Of a DNA stretch of 64,000 bases, positions 1 to 12,047 are shown piece by piece. The notes beneath the pieces were generated by a model, which searched no databases, was not told where the DNA came from, and saw only the letters and a list, made by a program, of their open reading frames with translations. Position 1 is the stretch's first letter; each line of letters opens with the position of its first letter. The position numbers and the translations under genes are program-made. Source of the DNA: Magicicada septendecula (taxonomy: Eukaryota; Arthropoda; Insecta; Hemiptera; Cicadidae); assembly GCA_034769895.1 (NCBI GenBank), contig CM068373.1, forward strand, positions 23,918,620 through 23,982,619. The letters run 5' to 3'.

Positions 1-153
1 TCTTTTTCCCCATGTAATTAGCACACGTCGATAAACATATCACAAAATAAGTTTATTGACCTAATGTTAATTGTTTCCACCACTTTGTTTTCGACATCTC
101 CTCCGCCTGTCGGCTTATAATTGTTGCTTAGAATATGTATTCTTGTATGATAT

Positions 154-684
154 TGTTGCTTAATACAGAACGTTCTACAAGTATCTCGGCTTTCCCAGCA
201 GAGTCCAGCTGTAATGTGCGTGTGCGTACATATTTCCAATTTGAGATTAAAGGCAATTACGTGACACTTATCATGCGTCCACAATCGAAGCTATTCCAGA
301 CCGTGGCGGTTAGCGCGCTGTGTTCAAGGACACTGTTTCTAGTGGATTCTTTAATAGGCGCTTCTTTAACAAGTCAACCAATGTGACAAATTATTCTGTT
401 ATATCAGCGGGGTATAAATATAAGCATTTAGCGGCAGTCAGTTTCAGTTTAAGTGGTGATTCATTCAAGTTAGGTTAGAAGTATTATGGCGATGTGTTAT
501 TGTGTTACAATTGTGAGGGGCTCTATTAGTTGACAATGTTATTGCGTATGGATAACGTTTGCTCGGATTATTGTGCAAGTTGATTATAAAATTTCTTTGT
601 GATTAATTGAAGCTAGTGATTAGTAACTTGGTTGGTGTCTGTAATTTTGTTTTCCACTGTACCATCAGTGAGACAGTCGTGACG
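154..684 (+). mobile_element. Solo LTR, gypsy-like family (copy 1)
   Basis: A solo long terminal repeat of about 531 bp. It is flanked by a perfect 4-bp target duplication, ATAT, at 150-153 and 685-688. Its ends (TGTTGC... and ...GTCGTGACG) match, with a few changes, the TGTTACGAC...GTCGTAACA ends of the LTRs at 24267-24809 and 27006-27559. Inside it carries the family's typical blocks, such as a stretch like TAATGTGYGTGTG near the 5' end and TTTTCCACTGTACC near the 3' end. No internal coding sequence is attached, so it probably arose by LTR-LTR recombination. It is much diverged from the other copies and therefore old. Confidence 0.8.
413..443 (+). promoter_or_regulatory. LTR core promoter: TATA box plus initiator
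   Basis: TATAAATA at 413-420 is followed by TCAGTT at 438-443. The initiator A lies about 27 bases after the first T of the TATA box, which is normal arthropod RNA polymerase II core promoter geometry. The corresponding position in the other LTR copies keeps a TATA-like block and a CAGT element on the minus strand. Transcription would start inside the LTR, as expected for a U3/R border. Confidence 0.6.
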
Positions 685-1514
685 ATATATAATCAGTATT
701 TCTATTTATTCCAATAATTGGATATCTTATAGTGATTATAAATCCCGTGTTTCGTTCAAATATCCTTACTTCGCTTTTCCTCTACACTACAAAGCTGGTG
801 AAAATAAGTTTCTGTTTCCTGTGTACTACAGTAAGCATGTATCTGTACTGTGTCAGAACTCAAGGTTCACTACAAAGTAGCAGCACCAGGACAATATTAA
901 TTTTGTTTCAATGAAACCGGTTTTTTTTTCTTTCCTATGAGTAGTTTCCCTGTCGTATCTCACGTGAACCGATAATGCTTGTGCGTCAGTGGCGGTTCAT
1001 GGTTCTGAGTGTTGGGGGTTCAATTTCTGTTTCTAGTAAAATAAGAGCAATTTACCTCATTCCAAATAACACATGGGGTGGGTCACAACTTGGAAAAATG
1101 GCAGTGGTATTATTAATATTACGTTGTGTTTGTAAATTATTTAAAAAATATATAGTTAAATTAGTGGAGTAGTTAAAAACCTAATTTATTTTGGAATCAC
1201 ATGTTTTGTGGATAAATTGTTCACGGCCCAGTTGGTATGCAGGTTGCAGCATATAGGTTACTTTGTGTTGCATTGTTTATTATTGAAGTTGTTAAATGTG
1301 TGTGCAAAAAATCCACCTTTCTTTCGTTTTTAGAACGAAATTTATCAATACCACTTTCATTGAAATTTACAAGTGGAAAAGCAAATTCTTTCTCTTTTGA
1401 GAACATGACACTATTTTATTTGATTAAAAGACTTTGATGCACACAGTTTTATTGCTAAATGTATGAAATACAGATATCTCACACAAAACTGAAAGCAAAC
1501 GAACAAATCTTGTG
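685..1514. other. No gene recognised; possible hAT terminus at 987
   Basis: A+T-rich DNA with only short open frames. The one recognisable item is CAGTGGCGGTTCATGG at 987-1002. It resembles CAGTAGCGGCTGATGG at 5861, next to a hAT transposase remnant, so it may be a terminal inverted repeat of the same hAT family. No second terminus was found nearby. Confidence 0.3.
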
Positions 1515-1910
1515 GTCAGCATCATCAACATCATCTTTAAGGTTTAAGCCAAGGATGGTTTGTTACTGTCTCAAATATGCAAATATTACAGCTGGTCACA
1601 CCAGCGCTTCTTCGGACGTCCCAAACCTCTCTGTCCTCTCGGCTTATAGTTCCAGAGTTGTTTGGGAATGCGGCAGTCATTCATTCGGCAAAGATGTTTC
1701 CACCGATTCAGCTGGTACTGGGCAATCCTGTCAGAATAACAGTTCCTGCCTTATATATGTGTTTCTCCTATGATCATGGAGAGTATGCCCTGCCACGTGC
1801 CTGAGAAAGCTCATTTCAGCCGGATTTGACTGACCTGCCTTTTGTGAAAGTACAATTCTCAGACCCACAAAGAAATGTGGGAAGGGGCATCACCTTGTAG
1901 AATTTTAGGC
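1515..1910 (-). mobile_element. LINE 3' tail (RTE-like family A)
   Basis: The minus strand encodes the C-terminal end of a LINE endonuclease-reverse transcriptase. HLCRMNDCRIPKQLWNYK is followed by PRGQRGLGRPKKRW and then the 3' untranslated tail (a block like CAAACCATCCTTGG), ending in a degenerate ATG-type microsatellite near 1515-1535. The upstream part (around 1770-1910) is shifted in frame. The same tail is found at 4735-5190 and 23416-23540. The plus-strand open frames over this block are antisense shadows. It is a 5'-truncated, decayed copy, and the clade assignment is inference from the microsatellite 3' end. Confidence 0.75.
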
Positions 1911-3969
1911 GCCTTCCTTTACTTGCGATTTCAGGGTTCGCTTTATGGTCCCGCACATAATGTTGAACTTATGCAACGTATTAACCACATCGTTGCTTGC
2001 ATTATAATCATGGTTGTATGAATATGTTAACATTCCCGGTCGGGGCGGTTCGGTCCTCGTCGGAACTACTCGTTTCTGTCGCTAAGCCGGAATATTAGCG
2101 ACATTTTAATGAAATTTTGCATATAGTGAAAAATAAGCAAATATTCGCCCTCTACAGCTTTCTATGTAGTCTAGCAGGTGCTGAGAGCTGCTTTGCACCT
2201 CGAGCATTACTAGGGAGCAATTCCCTTTTTACGCAAATCGATTATTGGCCAGTAAACAGGATTACTGTCACAAATCTCGTTATTTAGACATTAAAAATAT
2301 TTAGATTATTTAGGCGGTTCAATAAATTAATGAAACTTATGTACGAGCCTCCATTGTTGTGCACGTTATTTCTATCCTTGTCACAGTACAGTATTTCACT
2401 GCAAACGATTGACATAAATGTTGCTGAAGACGAAAGAGAAATTAATGATTGCATTAACTAAGAACAGTCACATTAGTAAGAGAAACTTAATTTTGAAGGA
2501 GATTCATACGAATTTTAACATTTCATATCTGTGTATATATTTTAGAATATGTTGAATAACTACCAACTGAGAACTATGAGTGTCACGTAGCGCCAACGAT
2601 AATTTAAAGTACAATATTTTGTCTCAGTTTTCGAATGGCATTTTACAGTGTTTATCTTGTTTTAAATAACATAATTTATACACGCACTCATCTAAATTTA
2701 ATTGCAAGCTTAATTATAAAATTACACGTTACACATCAACAAACGTAACACACGCAGATGACGTTTAATTGCTTAGTATAATTGTTTACGTGAATGTTAT
2801 TTCGTTTCTGATAGTTTTGTGTAGTTAATTAATTGAAGATATAATTGTGAAACTTGAATGTGTATAATGAAATGTAATATCGCGTTAGAATACGTATAGT
2901 TAAATTGTTAAAGTATTCTGAATCACAATTACGTTAGTTCAGCAATTCTCTTAAATTTGATTTTTACACGTAAATAATATTTAAACGCATTCAAACATTC
3001 GATTATTAATTTAGTTAACGTAAAGTCTCCAAAAATATAATAAACGAAATACACACACACACACCAGTTGTAATAAAATAACACAATAAAAATGTGATAA
3101 ATTAAAATGAATTGTGCAGTATATAATAAAGTAAAATAAGATTTTGTTATAACATTTTATTTAAATAATATGTTTTGACATAAAATTAAAAACTACGTTC
3201 CTCCGAATGAGAGTGAAGGGGGAAAGTTGTTGTATATTGTCTACACCCTGTCGATGGGTTAAAACTGCGTTTACGGAGGAAGGCTTCCAGAATAATTATG
3301 CGTCTCTCTAAGGTTATGTGTTTCACTAAAACTACAGTAATAATATCATTACTGGATTGGTGTTACGACGTCACTAGTCGTATTGAGATTTCAGTGGCAG
3401 CCGATTCTAATCAGACCTCGAAAAGACAGTATTTAGCCACTGATCATGAAGGTGTCGAGTTTAACAGCTGCAGTGGGAGTAATGGAACCAGCGAAATCAA
3501 ACAACATGCTCTGCTATCGTTGCTAACCAGTGACGCCGAGAGTGGGAGCGAAACCGACATTTGATAACTTCAATAACGTTGAGAGAGAAATAGAAGACAA
3601 AATGAAACACGCCATGATGCGGCGAAATCCGCGACTCTCTATGTCTACCAACAGGAACGTAAAGAAATAATATTATTTTAATATTATATTTGAAATATTA
3701 TTTCAAACGCTTTCTTTCAAGAACATTCAATTGTATACTTACTATTGTATTATTCCATACTTACTAAAATTAATGGAAAACTCTAACCTGAATGTAACTC
3801 ATATAATTTGTGAACATTTCGTAAAATCATATACTTTAATTTGTTAGTTTTAGTTTGGAAGTAGATATATAATGAAATCTAGCTTAGTCAGATAATTATA
3901 TAATAAATTTAACTAAATATCCTTGTACCGCCTTATCATAATTCAATTTTTATACATTTCAATATCTAT

Positions 3970-3999
3970 GTATGTGTGTGTGTGTGTGTGTGTGTGTGC
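3970..3999. repeat. (GT)n microsatellite
   Basis: About 14 uninterrupted GT units, ending in a GC dinucleotide. The open frame across it (VCVCVC) is an artefact of the repeat. Confidence 0.95.
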
Positions 4000-4315
4000 G
4001 TATTTCTTTCGTCCAACAGCGGTAACCGGTTCAATTCGATTTATGGTAATCAGTATCTGATTAAAAGGTTTAGTGACAACGGTCAGTTTAAAATACTCAA
4101 ATTAAAATGTGTTACGTTTGGGAAATATTCAATGTTCCTTTCTAAGTCCTTGGAATAATTACACAAACAACTAGTTATTTTGCACATTTCAAATATAAGC
4201 CTATGCATGGGCAGATTATTATTACTGGGGGCGTGATCCACTATTCATTCTAGTAGTATGGCTGTACAAGTTTCCAATTATGTTATTTATTTACACTTAT
4301 TCTGTAAATACATTG

Positions 4316-4317
<2 letters not shown>

Positions 4318-4361
<44 letters not shown>
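4318..4361. repeat. (TA)n microsatellite
   Basis: About 22 uninterrupted TA units. The open frame rich in Tyr-Ile over it is an artefact. Confidence 0.95.
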
Positions 4362-4367
<6 letters not shown>

Positions 4368-4734
4368 TATTTGACGACCTTACTAATTATGGTTTCTTGT
4401 TGATATCGAGTTCCGGTCGTAACAAAAATGCAGTTATAGTTCACTTCATGCCGAGATTTATTTTGTCTCATATTAATGTCTTCAACGAAAGAAACAAAGT
4501 AGTTTAATTGCAATGATAGTTCTAATTGTATTATATAAGTTCTATGATGTTAATTGTAGTGTTGTGTTGTGTTCAAATATATGCACAAATCTCAAATCTG
4601 CCAACTTATGTGAATAGCCCTGTGAACGTATACGAATTTGACTACACATAGGCCAGACAACTCGACACAACACTACTATTAACATAATATATTTTATATA
4701 CTACAATTATAAATCTCTATGTATATACTACATC

Positions 4735-5190
4735 AGGCGAACTCTTAAGTCAGCAAGTAAAGAATCACGCTTAAAATTCTACAAGGTGATGGCCCTTTCC
4801 ACACTTCATTATGGGTCTGAAAATTGGTCTTTAACGAAAGGCCAGGCCAGTCGTATCCAAGCGGCTGAAATGGCATTTCCTGAGCACGTGGCTGGGTGTA
4901 TATTCTCCATGATCATAGAAGGAACACAGACATACGGCAGGAACTGAATATTGTGAGTATAGTAGACAGGATTGGCCAGTATCGGCTAAGTTGGTGGCAA
5001 CATCTTTGCCGAATGGATGACTGCCGCATGCCCAAACAACTATGGAACTATAAGCCGAGGGGACGGAGAGGTGTGGAACGTCCGAGGAAGCGCTGCAGTG
5101 ACCACCTCTAATCTTTCTACGTTTGAGATCGGAACAAACCATCCTTGGTTTAATCCTTCCAGATGATGATGATGAAGACGGTGATTTGTT
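4735..5190 (+). mobile_element. LINE 3' tail (RTE-like family A)
   Basis: The plus strand carries the C-terminus of a LINE endonuclease-reverse transcriptase in two frames. About 4740-4915 reads LKFYKVMALSTLHYGSENWS followed by LTKGQASRIQAAEMAF. After a frame change, 4915-5110 reads RIGQYRLSWWQHLCRMDD, then CRMPKQLWNYKPRGRRG and a stop. The untranslated tail with CAAACCATCCTTGG ends in GATGATGATGATGAAG at about 5164-5179. This fits an element that ends in a short microsatellite rather than poly(A). It is 5'-truncated and inactive. The 147-codon minus-strand frame over it is antisense. Confidence 0.85.
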
Positions 5191-5860
5191 CAGTTTACTA
5201 TAATTACGGAGAGAATACAGTATCAACAACAAAGTACAAGAGTTGCTAACGTTTGCATATGTTGACTTACACATTTAACGAGGTACTGACGTTATCTGAA
5301 TTTTTTCTCAAATAATGATTTATAGCAGTCTAGATAATGGACTAATCGTTTTATCTGCCATGTATAGTTAGAGTTCAAAGGATAGAAACAAACAACCTCG
5401 CTGGCCAAACACGCCATTAAATCTCGTTCCCTGCCTGCATTATTTATCTGCATGAGTCGTCACGCAAAGAATAGATTAGATTGAAAATTACTTTTTTGTG
5501 TTCACATTTGAAATATCTCATTGTTTATAATAGCCGCGTAAAACATAAAAGTGAGAGAAATTAAAAAGCAGAATTACTGGATTTTATTTGGGCATATTAT
5601 TTTAAACGCCTTAATGGACGTGTTTAATGTGTACAGTATCAAGGTAGTCTACTGAAATTTAATGTTTTCCTTAAGGTATTAAGAATTTAATTTTGTTGAG
5701 TGCGATAATATTATTAACTAATAAAAAATTAAGAGAAAAATTTAAAGATAATTAAACGTTTTATCTCAGAGACCTGTAGTGTCATTGACTTCTTATGTTA
5801 CGTAATATCCCATTAAGCAAATAAATAATTACCGTTTATTGTTTTTCATACGATTAATAT
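5191..5860. other. No gene recognised
   Basis: A+T-rich sequence between the LINE tail and the hAT remnant. No repeat or coding signal was seen. Confidence 0.5.
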
Positions 5861-6480
5861 CAGTAGCGGCTGATGGTTGAAAAATTTAAGGATTGCAGTT
5901 GGGTTGGATGATATTAAATTGTTTTATTCTTTGAATAGGAAATACCAAAATATCACTAAGTTTATACGACTAAGTAATAAAATTATTATTTTTGTATCTA
6001 ATTTAAAATTATGACTTCTATGATAGCATAACATTTTCTGTGTAACACTATCAAAAAACATATTGAAATTATTCTAAAATTAGTTGATGTAATAACAGGC
6101 GTATTTAGTTTAGTAATAATTGACATTAAGTAAATTATTTTACTATGTAAACCTAAACATAATTAAAACTTATAGTTACACTTAAGGGAAATTTTGTCAC
6201 CTACCCTTATTTGAAAAGAAAATCCAACTGACTTTCTTCAGACAGGCAAATTTTTCAATCAACTTGTAATTGAAATCAGGAAATTCCATGTTCATTCTAT
6301 TGAGATCATGGCCAATGCAGACAATCTTGCAACGTGGTGTTTCTTGGAAATATCTTGATCCTTTTGATCGTGGGGAATTTTAATATAAATTTCTAACGAT
6401 TTTGCAGCTTCTCTAAGATTTTCTTCTAACTCATTAAAGAAAGAATTATGCTTGCTTAATTTCATCGTTTCTAGATAATT
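5861..6480 (-). pseudogene. hAT-superfamily transposase C-terminal remnant
   Basis: On the minus strand, 6330-6200 reads KKHHVARLSALAMISIE and then, after a one-base frame change, MEFPDFNYKLIEKFACLKK. This is the RL.ALA..SIE ... F...(L)I.KFA.LK signature of the C-terminal dimerisation end of hAT transposases and the related ZMYM1-like proteins. CAGTAGCGGCTGATGG at 5861-5876 is placed where the element's terminal inverted repeat should be. The N-terminal part should lie between about 6480 and 7400, but I could only see possible scraps there. The copy is dead (frame change, stops). The family call is from memory of the motif. Confidence 0.6.
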
Positions 6481-7984
6481 TTTCGCTCTTTACGATTTTC
6501 TGTTTGCAGGTTAAAAACTCCGTGAATACATTTCTCTAAAGTTTTATTACCACAATGTAAATATTGAAATTACTGAATATGTCAAGCTATATTTAATGAA
6601 TTGTTAACCTCAGTAAACATTTACAATTACAAAATTTGCCTTAGTACCCTTTTCCGTTAAGGTTTCTTTTTATTTTCGTGCTTGATATAGTGGAAAGTTT
6701 GTTGTAATGATCAATTGGAAGATTACAAAAGTGCTAATTTGAACTTCAACAATTTCATAGACAAGTATGATAAAAATACTCACACCGAGAACCATTATTT
6801 CTTTAGATACAAATTTTATCGTGTTTGGTAATTTAATAACTCCCTAATATTAACCTAACAATTGTAGAAACTGATAACTGTACATGCAGAGAATTGTACC
6901 ATAAAATTATTTAAATTATGTAGCTTATTCAAACAAGTATCGTGTGTTTGCAATTATTGCATTAAATATCCTGAAAAAGCAGCATAGTAAACCACTTTAA
7001 ATAATCTTTTTTCACGTCTTCTGCCAGTGTTTTGAATTAACTTTCTGTGATCTTACTAACCCAATTTCTCCCTTACGTAAGTGTTTTGGAGATAGAGTGC
7101 CCGTCTCACTAACTTTATCTAGATTATATAAAACTTCGTGAAGCCACTATGTTTTTTTAAATCAAAATGGTTGATTTCAACGCCTTCTCTTGAGCTGCAC
7201 TAGAAGTCTTTTATAGAGAAACTGCAATGACGCTTTCTTAGACGAAGAACATTCACCTTTTGTCATGAAAAAAATAAGAACACCCTCTTCCCGTTTTTGT
7301 GACTTCCATTATTTAATTATTGTCTCAAGGGTTCACGCAGTTTAGATTCAGCAAAATAGCATTCCCTTACTTCCCTTACTGTGAGTAAAAATGTTTTCTA
7401 TAAACACTTTAATGGTTGCTTTTAATTGGTTGACAGGATAACTGACGATGGCAGACACCACGTATCTACTATATTAATACTTGCTAATAAACGGGCTATA
7501 ATACTAATTAATGTAATAAATTTTGCTTCTAACACCAAGTAAGTGAAAAGCGATTTCTACCGTGTTGGTACTGGATTAGTTCACTTTTCCTGGAAACAAA
7601 TATTGCTTTTAAGACATTTAAACGTGGAAACAAGCTTTACGTAAGCAGATTATAAGTGTGAAACAAAATTTAGAGGTAAAAGCTAATGCACTTAAACATT
7701 TGCGTATTTTCTTTTTAATTGTGCGCAGATATCGACTTTAAATTGAAACGTAATTTAGATAAGTGCGTCTGTATGTTTTTATATTCAAAGGAATACAATA
7801 AAAGAATTTGCCTAATCTAAACGTCTAAAATTGTAATTAAATTTTGTTGATGCTATAGAAATTAGAGTTAATTTCGTTTGAGTTTATAAGGAAGTTTCGT
7901 TAAAGTGTTCTTTTTGAGTTCGTAGAATTTCTAATATACTGTAAAAATTGAGTAAAGAAGTTTTATATTTTTTTGAGAATTAAT
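6481..7984. other. No clear gene; possible 5' part of the hAT remnant
   Basis: Decayed A+T-rich sequence. Around 7190-7330 the minus strand has short open stretches that might be the N-terminal part of the hAT transposase, but nothing is firm. Confidence 0.3.
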
Positions 7985-8425
7985 TAGGCTGGCGCCGCCT
8001 CTCGCATCCTAGCTTCCACTAGCGCCGAAACAGTCCTGTTCTGTAAGTCCTCTTGCATATTCATTGCATCTTTGACGTCCATTTTTTATGAATGTTTAGG
8101 TCTTCCTTTTTATCTTCTAGAGGGTGGAGTCCATTCCCATACCTTCCTTGGCCATCTCTCATCCAACATTCTTTTCAAATTTCCGAACCAATTCAGTCTT
8201 CTTCCTTCTATTGTTTCTCTAATGTCAAGGTCGATTCCCATCGCTTGTCTTATCTCTACATTTCTTACTGTATCTAGCCTTGTTAGTCTACAGCACCTCC
8301 GCCAGTAATCCATCTCTATAGCTCTTAATTTGGAATTATTCCTTTTATCAATTTCCCACAGTTCTGCTCCATATACTCCTATACTTTAGGCTATAGTTTT
8401 ATATATTCTGATTTTATTCTTTTTT
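7985..8425 (-). mobile_element. LINE 3' tail (endonuclease-RT C-terminus, family E)
   Basis: Minus-strand frames read GAELWEIDKRNNSKLRAIEM, then DYWRRCCRLTRLDTVRN, LNWFGNLKRMLDERWPRK and VWEWTPPSRR, a typical LINE RT C-terminal end. A further stretch reads MREAAPA near 7995. The same family, better preserved, is at 45895-46860 (RRSKLHRVRNEV, FGHVKRMEDARWPRKILEW). The copy is 5'-truncated. The plus-strand frames at 8072-8308 are antisense. Confidence 0.8.
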
Positions 8426-9692
8426 TTAGGTATGTATTTTATGTATGTATTGTACATAACAGGACTAAAGGTATAAGTACAATTAGTTGCAGTACCAGAC
8501 TCTGGTCCTAAAGTTTGGGTGTTATATCATAGTATCCACGGTCGCCAGATCAGGCAGCGAATTTTAAACACCTGTATATAACAAGACAGAACAAAATAAT
8601 GTATTTTTTGTTTCACTACAAGAGAACCGCTTAAATTCTGAATAATATTTCGTTTTAAACACTTTTCTATAGTTTGTTTTATCCTGTTTCACGTTTTCAA
8701 TGTTTAAACCACGTACTGAATGGTCGACCAACAGGTTTACATTAAACTACTCTACAAAGGGTTGAATGAATTTTATTAGGTTTAATAAGTGAATTTACTA
8801 ATAAATATTAAACACAGTTTATTTTGAAAATTAAAGTACATGAAAGCATAATATAATCAATATTTAGCAATATACAAGTCACCATATAGTGAATAAAATA
8901 TTTGATTAGGCAAAAAATTAAAAAATGTAAACACAGTGCAAAAAACATTAGCCAAAAAAGACAGTGGTAAATACAGACTACAACCTAAATCGTACAAACG
9001 AGTTGCAAAAAAAGTTTCTGTTCTTACTTAAATCCCGATGTAGACAAACAGACGTACCACTTCTTAAAAGTTATCTGTTGCTTGAATTAGAGCTGTGTCT
9101 TCTGACAGATGAAGTACAGACAGGGTGCATATAATATTGATACTGTACTCGTATAAACACACGTAAATTGTAATAATTTGTCCTGACCAAAGTAAAATTT
9201 TCGTGACAGTGTTACACCGACAGTGAAATATTTTATAGCATGAGTTAATGGTTTTTTTGTTCATTGTTTAAAAACTTCAACAAAAGAGAAAGTAAAGTTT
9301 AAAACGAAAAAAGAAACTGTGATAATTACTTACCAGTATACTGTATATATTATCAGTTGCTGTCAGAGATTCCTTCAGTCCTTTTCATATCATGATTGTC
9401 CACAACGACGTCGGTAATGTGGGCCAGTGGGCCAGTTCCCACAGCTTATCTTATTCCTCGATTATACTCTCGATACAATGACGCTACTTGTCCGCCGCTG
9501 TTTCATTCGTACAACATCCATCATGTGCTTATTACGCTGGCATTGGGAAAACTGTCATCCATACGAAGACATACTTCGTACATTACAGCATGTTAACGTG
9601 TCTGTTGCATTTAGTGAGCAGCGCCTATGCCTGAGAGGAAAACGTGAATTAGCTGACAATAGGCCAATCATATTACGATATTGGTATAATAG
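8426..9692. other. No gene recognised; G+C-richer patch at 9380-9690
   Basis: 8426-9380 is plain A+T-rich DNA. 9380-9690 is more balanced in composition and open in two plus-strand frames (93 and 66 codons), but neither translation shows a motif I know. It abuts the solo LTR and could be unique host DNA or part of another element. Confidence 0.35.
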
Positions 9693-10217
9693 GGTTACTA
9701 CGGTCTAACTGATTGTCATATGGTATAGTGGAAAACAAATTACACGACACCAATTACGTCACTAATCACCAGTTTTAATTATCGCAATTAATCAGCTTGT
9801 AATCAACAAGATAGTCTGTTACAACAAATCAAATAAAAATTGTTCACACGCAATAAAAATGTCTACTAATATAAAACACAATTGTAATACAATTGTCCCG
9901 CATTATTATAAATCACATAGCGCTTTGCCACAATACTACTAACTGCACACGAATATATCGCAACTCAAACTGAAACTGAGCGTCCCTGAGTACTTGTATT
10001 TCTATCCCCCCCACTCCGACAATCCAGAAACATCCATAGTCCGCTTTAACTCTACACTAGGACGCAATTGATTGCGGCCTTGACAGAGTGCACGCGGCTG
10101 GCGGCGTCTAGAAAAGTCTCGCGAGCGCATGTTGAAATCACGTACGCACACGACATTACCGCCGGATTCCTCTCGAACATTCGAGAAACACGTAGATTGT
10201 TCTGTAATCTCGTAACA
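9693..10217 (-). mobile_element. Solo LTR, gypsy-like family (copy 2)
   Basis: Reverse-orientation LTR of about 525 bp with a perfect 4-bp duplication, ATAG, at 9689-9692 and 10218-10221. It shares the ACGGTCTA...GTATAGTGGAAAACAAA start, the CTCTTACAACAAATCAAATAAAAA-like block, the CAGTTTCAGTTT initiator region (read on the minus strand) and the ATTGTTCTGTAAT..CGTAACA end with copies at 154, 24267, 27006 and 37905. No internal region is attached. Confidence 0.8.
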
Positions 10218-10259
10218 ATAGTAATGATCGTTTGTTTTGTGTACTTGTAAGTTAACGTT

Positions 10260-10323
10260 TATTGTTAAATTATCGGTTTAATTTGTTGGAGAATTCAGGT
10301 ATTTCGCAACAATGTAACGATCC

Positions 10324-10372
<49 letters not shown>

Positions 10373-11040
10373 TTCACAACACGGTATAGGAAAGATGCTT
10401 CCTGTTCAGCGTTCAAAGGATCTTCCTGATCCTCCTGCCATCTCTTCCTGGGCCAGCACACACACCTTTGTCTTGTATGTTTATTTATATTTCAAAATTT
10501 GTTTGGGGAGTCTCGAAACTGACATTTTTCCTAAGCGTTCTTTCCACCGTTGTCTGTATTCTTGTATTTTATCGTTCAAGTTTAAAACTTGTAATTCTTC
10601 TCTTATGGCCTCATTCTTAATACGGTTAAGTTTAGAACACCTATTTACTTTTCTTAAGATCGTCATTTATAAGGTTTCTTGGAAACTTTTACTGGTTTCT
10701 TGGTTGTTTTCGATAACTTACACCTGCAAAAACTTTAGTTTTGTATCTCGGTATACATCGTTTCCAAAAATACGGATACTTGTCCCACAGATCGTCTGGA
10801 AGATACCTAACTTAACATCAATATCATTACCAATACCTGTCATAGTCAATATCATTTATCAAATAATTAAAATGGTTCACCTGTTCTAGTATTTGATCAT
10901 TAATCATTATTTTTGTTATTATTGGTTCCCTGCCGTGAAATATAATTACCTTTGTGTTTGTAGTAAAGATTTTCATATTGTATTCTTTGCAAATATGATT
11001 AAGCTTAAAAACATATTTTTTTTAAACCATATTTTGTACT
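10260..11040 (-). mobile_element. LINE fragment: RT C-terminus and 3' end (family D)
   Basis: Read on the minus strand, about 11000-10850 contains a decayed RT palm/thumb stretch of the type CKEYNMKI...FHGREPI...QVNHFNYL. 10666-10481 reads MTILRKVNRCSKLNRIKN, EAIREELQVLNLNDKIQEY, LGKMSVSRLPKQILKYK. Then come CWPRKRWQEDQEDP and an (ATG)n tail at 10372-10324. This order (RT end, basic C-terminus, microsatellite tail) is that of an RTE-like LINE. The 164-codon plus-strand frame at 10395-10889 is antisense. The element is 5'-truncated at about 11040, where another LINE tail begins. Confidence 0.8.
10324..10372. repeat. (CAT)n microsatellite, the 3' tail of a LINE
   Basis: About 16 perfect CAT units (ATG on the LINE strand) directly after the LINE C-terminal coding region. 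A poly-Met frame on the minus strand is an artefact. Confidence 0.95.
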
Positions 11041-11044
11041 TTGA

Positions 11045-11400
11045 ATTACAGGCAAGTCGTCAGCCAACAACAGCACATTCAACAACAACAACAACAACAA
11101 CACATTTGTCTCGAGTTATTGGAACTTTTTTTCTATTTGTGTCGGCCATCTGAGGATCACATGCCAATTTCAATTCATTATTCATTGTCCTTTTCTTCCT
11201 CTCCAATATTCTTTCATCTCTGTCTTTTTTTCCTCTCTTGAGTCCATTTTAAACCTGCGTTTTTATCTCACCTACTTTGGACTCCTTCCATTTTTAACAC
11301 TTTTGCCCGAAAAACTTCCCTATCGATTGCTTTTTCTGCGTTTATATTATTTTTTTTTTCTAAATCCTTTTTGACTTTTTTTAATCCAACTTGATATTAA
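11045..11400 (-). mobile_element. LINE 3' tail (family C) with (GTT)n end
   Basis: The minus strand from 11400 reads a decayed version of DLEKK..., REVFRAKVLKMEGVQS and KWTQERKK, then CAGATGGCCGACACAAATAG and a GTT microsatellite at about 11101-11080. The same tail, on the plus strand, is at 14365-14885 (DVFRAKVLKMEGVPSRREK, CAGATGGCCGATACAAATAG). It is a short 5'-truncated copy lying end to end with family D. Confidence 0.7.
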
Positions 11401-12047
11401 TTTCTTTCCCCATAGATAAATTGTAAGTTTATTAATTAGAATATTTAAATATTGGAAGTCCAACTGTTAGGTAAAAAATAAATAACTGACCTTTCATTCT
11501 GATGTACCCGTCTTGAGAATTAGGATTACAATTGAATGGGTGATCGGTTTCTTTGGTTGTTACTACACATTAACAATGATAGGCAGTTAACCACTGCAAC
11601 CCCCTCGGAGCGCACACATCACGTAAACCACAATGGCAAGTCCTGCACAAATGAGGTTTATTGAATGAAGCAAGCCATTCTCCTGATTTAACCACAAACC
11701 ACTTTTATACTCTCCCTTTTGCCACAAACCACAAGCTATCGATCCTGTTTTTAGTCGCTGTAATACAGCAACTCTGTCTAGTACACGAATACTAGTACAC
11801 ATAATTTCTCATTAACAACGTATCGTTTTGTGCCGCAATCGATTAAATAAGTATCTACCTTCATACAATAGTATGCTCCAAATGGAGTATAATTTTCATA
11901 TTGTCTTTCAAAAAAAGTCCTATAACATTAAAATAACAAATAGTGAAAAATAATAAATTCTCTCTCTCTTTGACGGAAGCCGCTAGAACGGTATGCCAAT
12001 GATTTTAATATTGTGAATCACGTTATGTTTTTCTATGCATTCCAAAA
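11401..12047. other. No gene recognised
   Basis: A 71-codon minus-strand frame at 11587-11802 has no motif I know. The patch 11580-11790 is a little richer in G+C than its flanks. There is no repeat with a partner in this window that I could see. Confidence 0.45.

Larger units (their letters stand above)
1911..4734. other. No gene recognised; A+T-rich with two microsatellites
   Basis: Low-complexity A+T-rich sequence. The 88-codon open frame at 3298-3564 (plus strand, starting MRLSKVMCFTKT) has no motif I recognise. It lies in a slightly more G+C-rich patch (3190-3660), and I cannot say whether it is an exon. Simple repeats at 3970-3999 and 4318-4361 are listed separately. Confidence 0.5.

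Noticed and set aside
3298-3564. 88-codon plus-strand frame as a host gene
   Set aside because: No domain, no splice or promoter evidence, and similar lengths occur by chance in this window.
4831-5274. 147-codon minus-strand frame
   Set aside because: Antisense to the family A LINE tail; the similar frame at 1459-1773 is the same antisense shadow of another copy.
10395-10889. 164-codon plus-strand frame
   Set aside because: It is antisense to a LINE fragment (family D), whose sense strand shows RT and C-terminal motifs.
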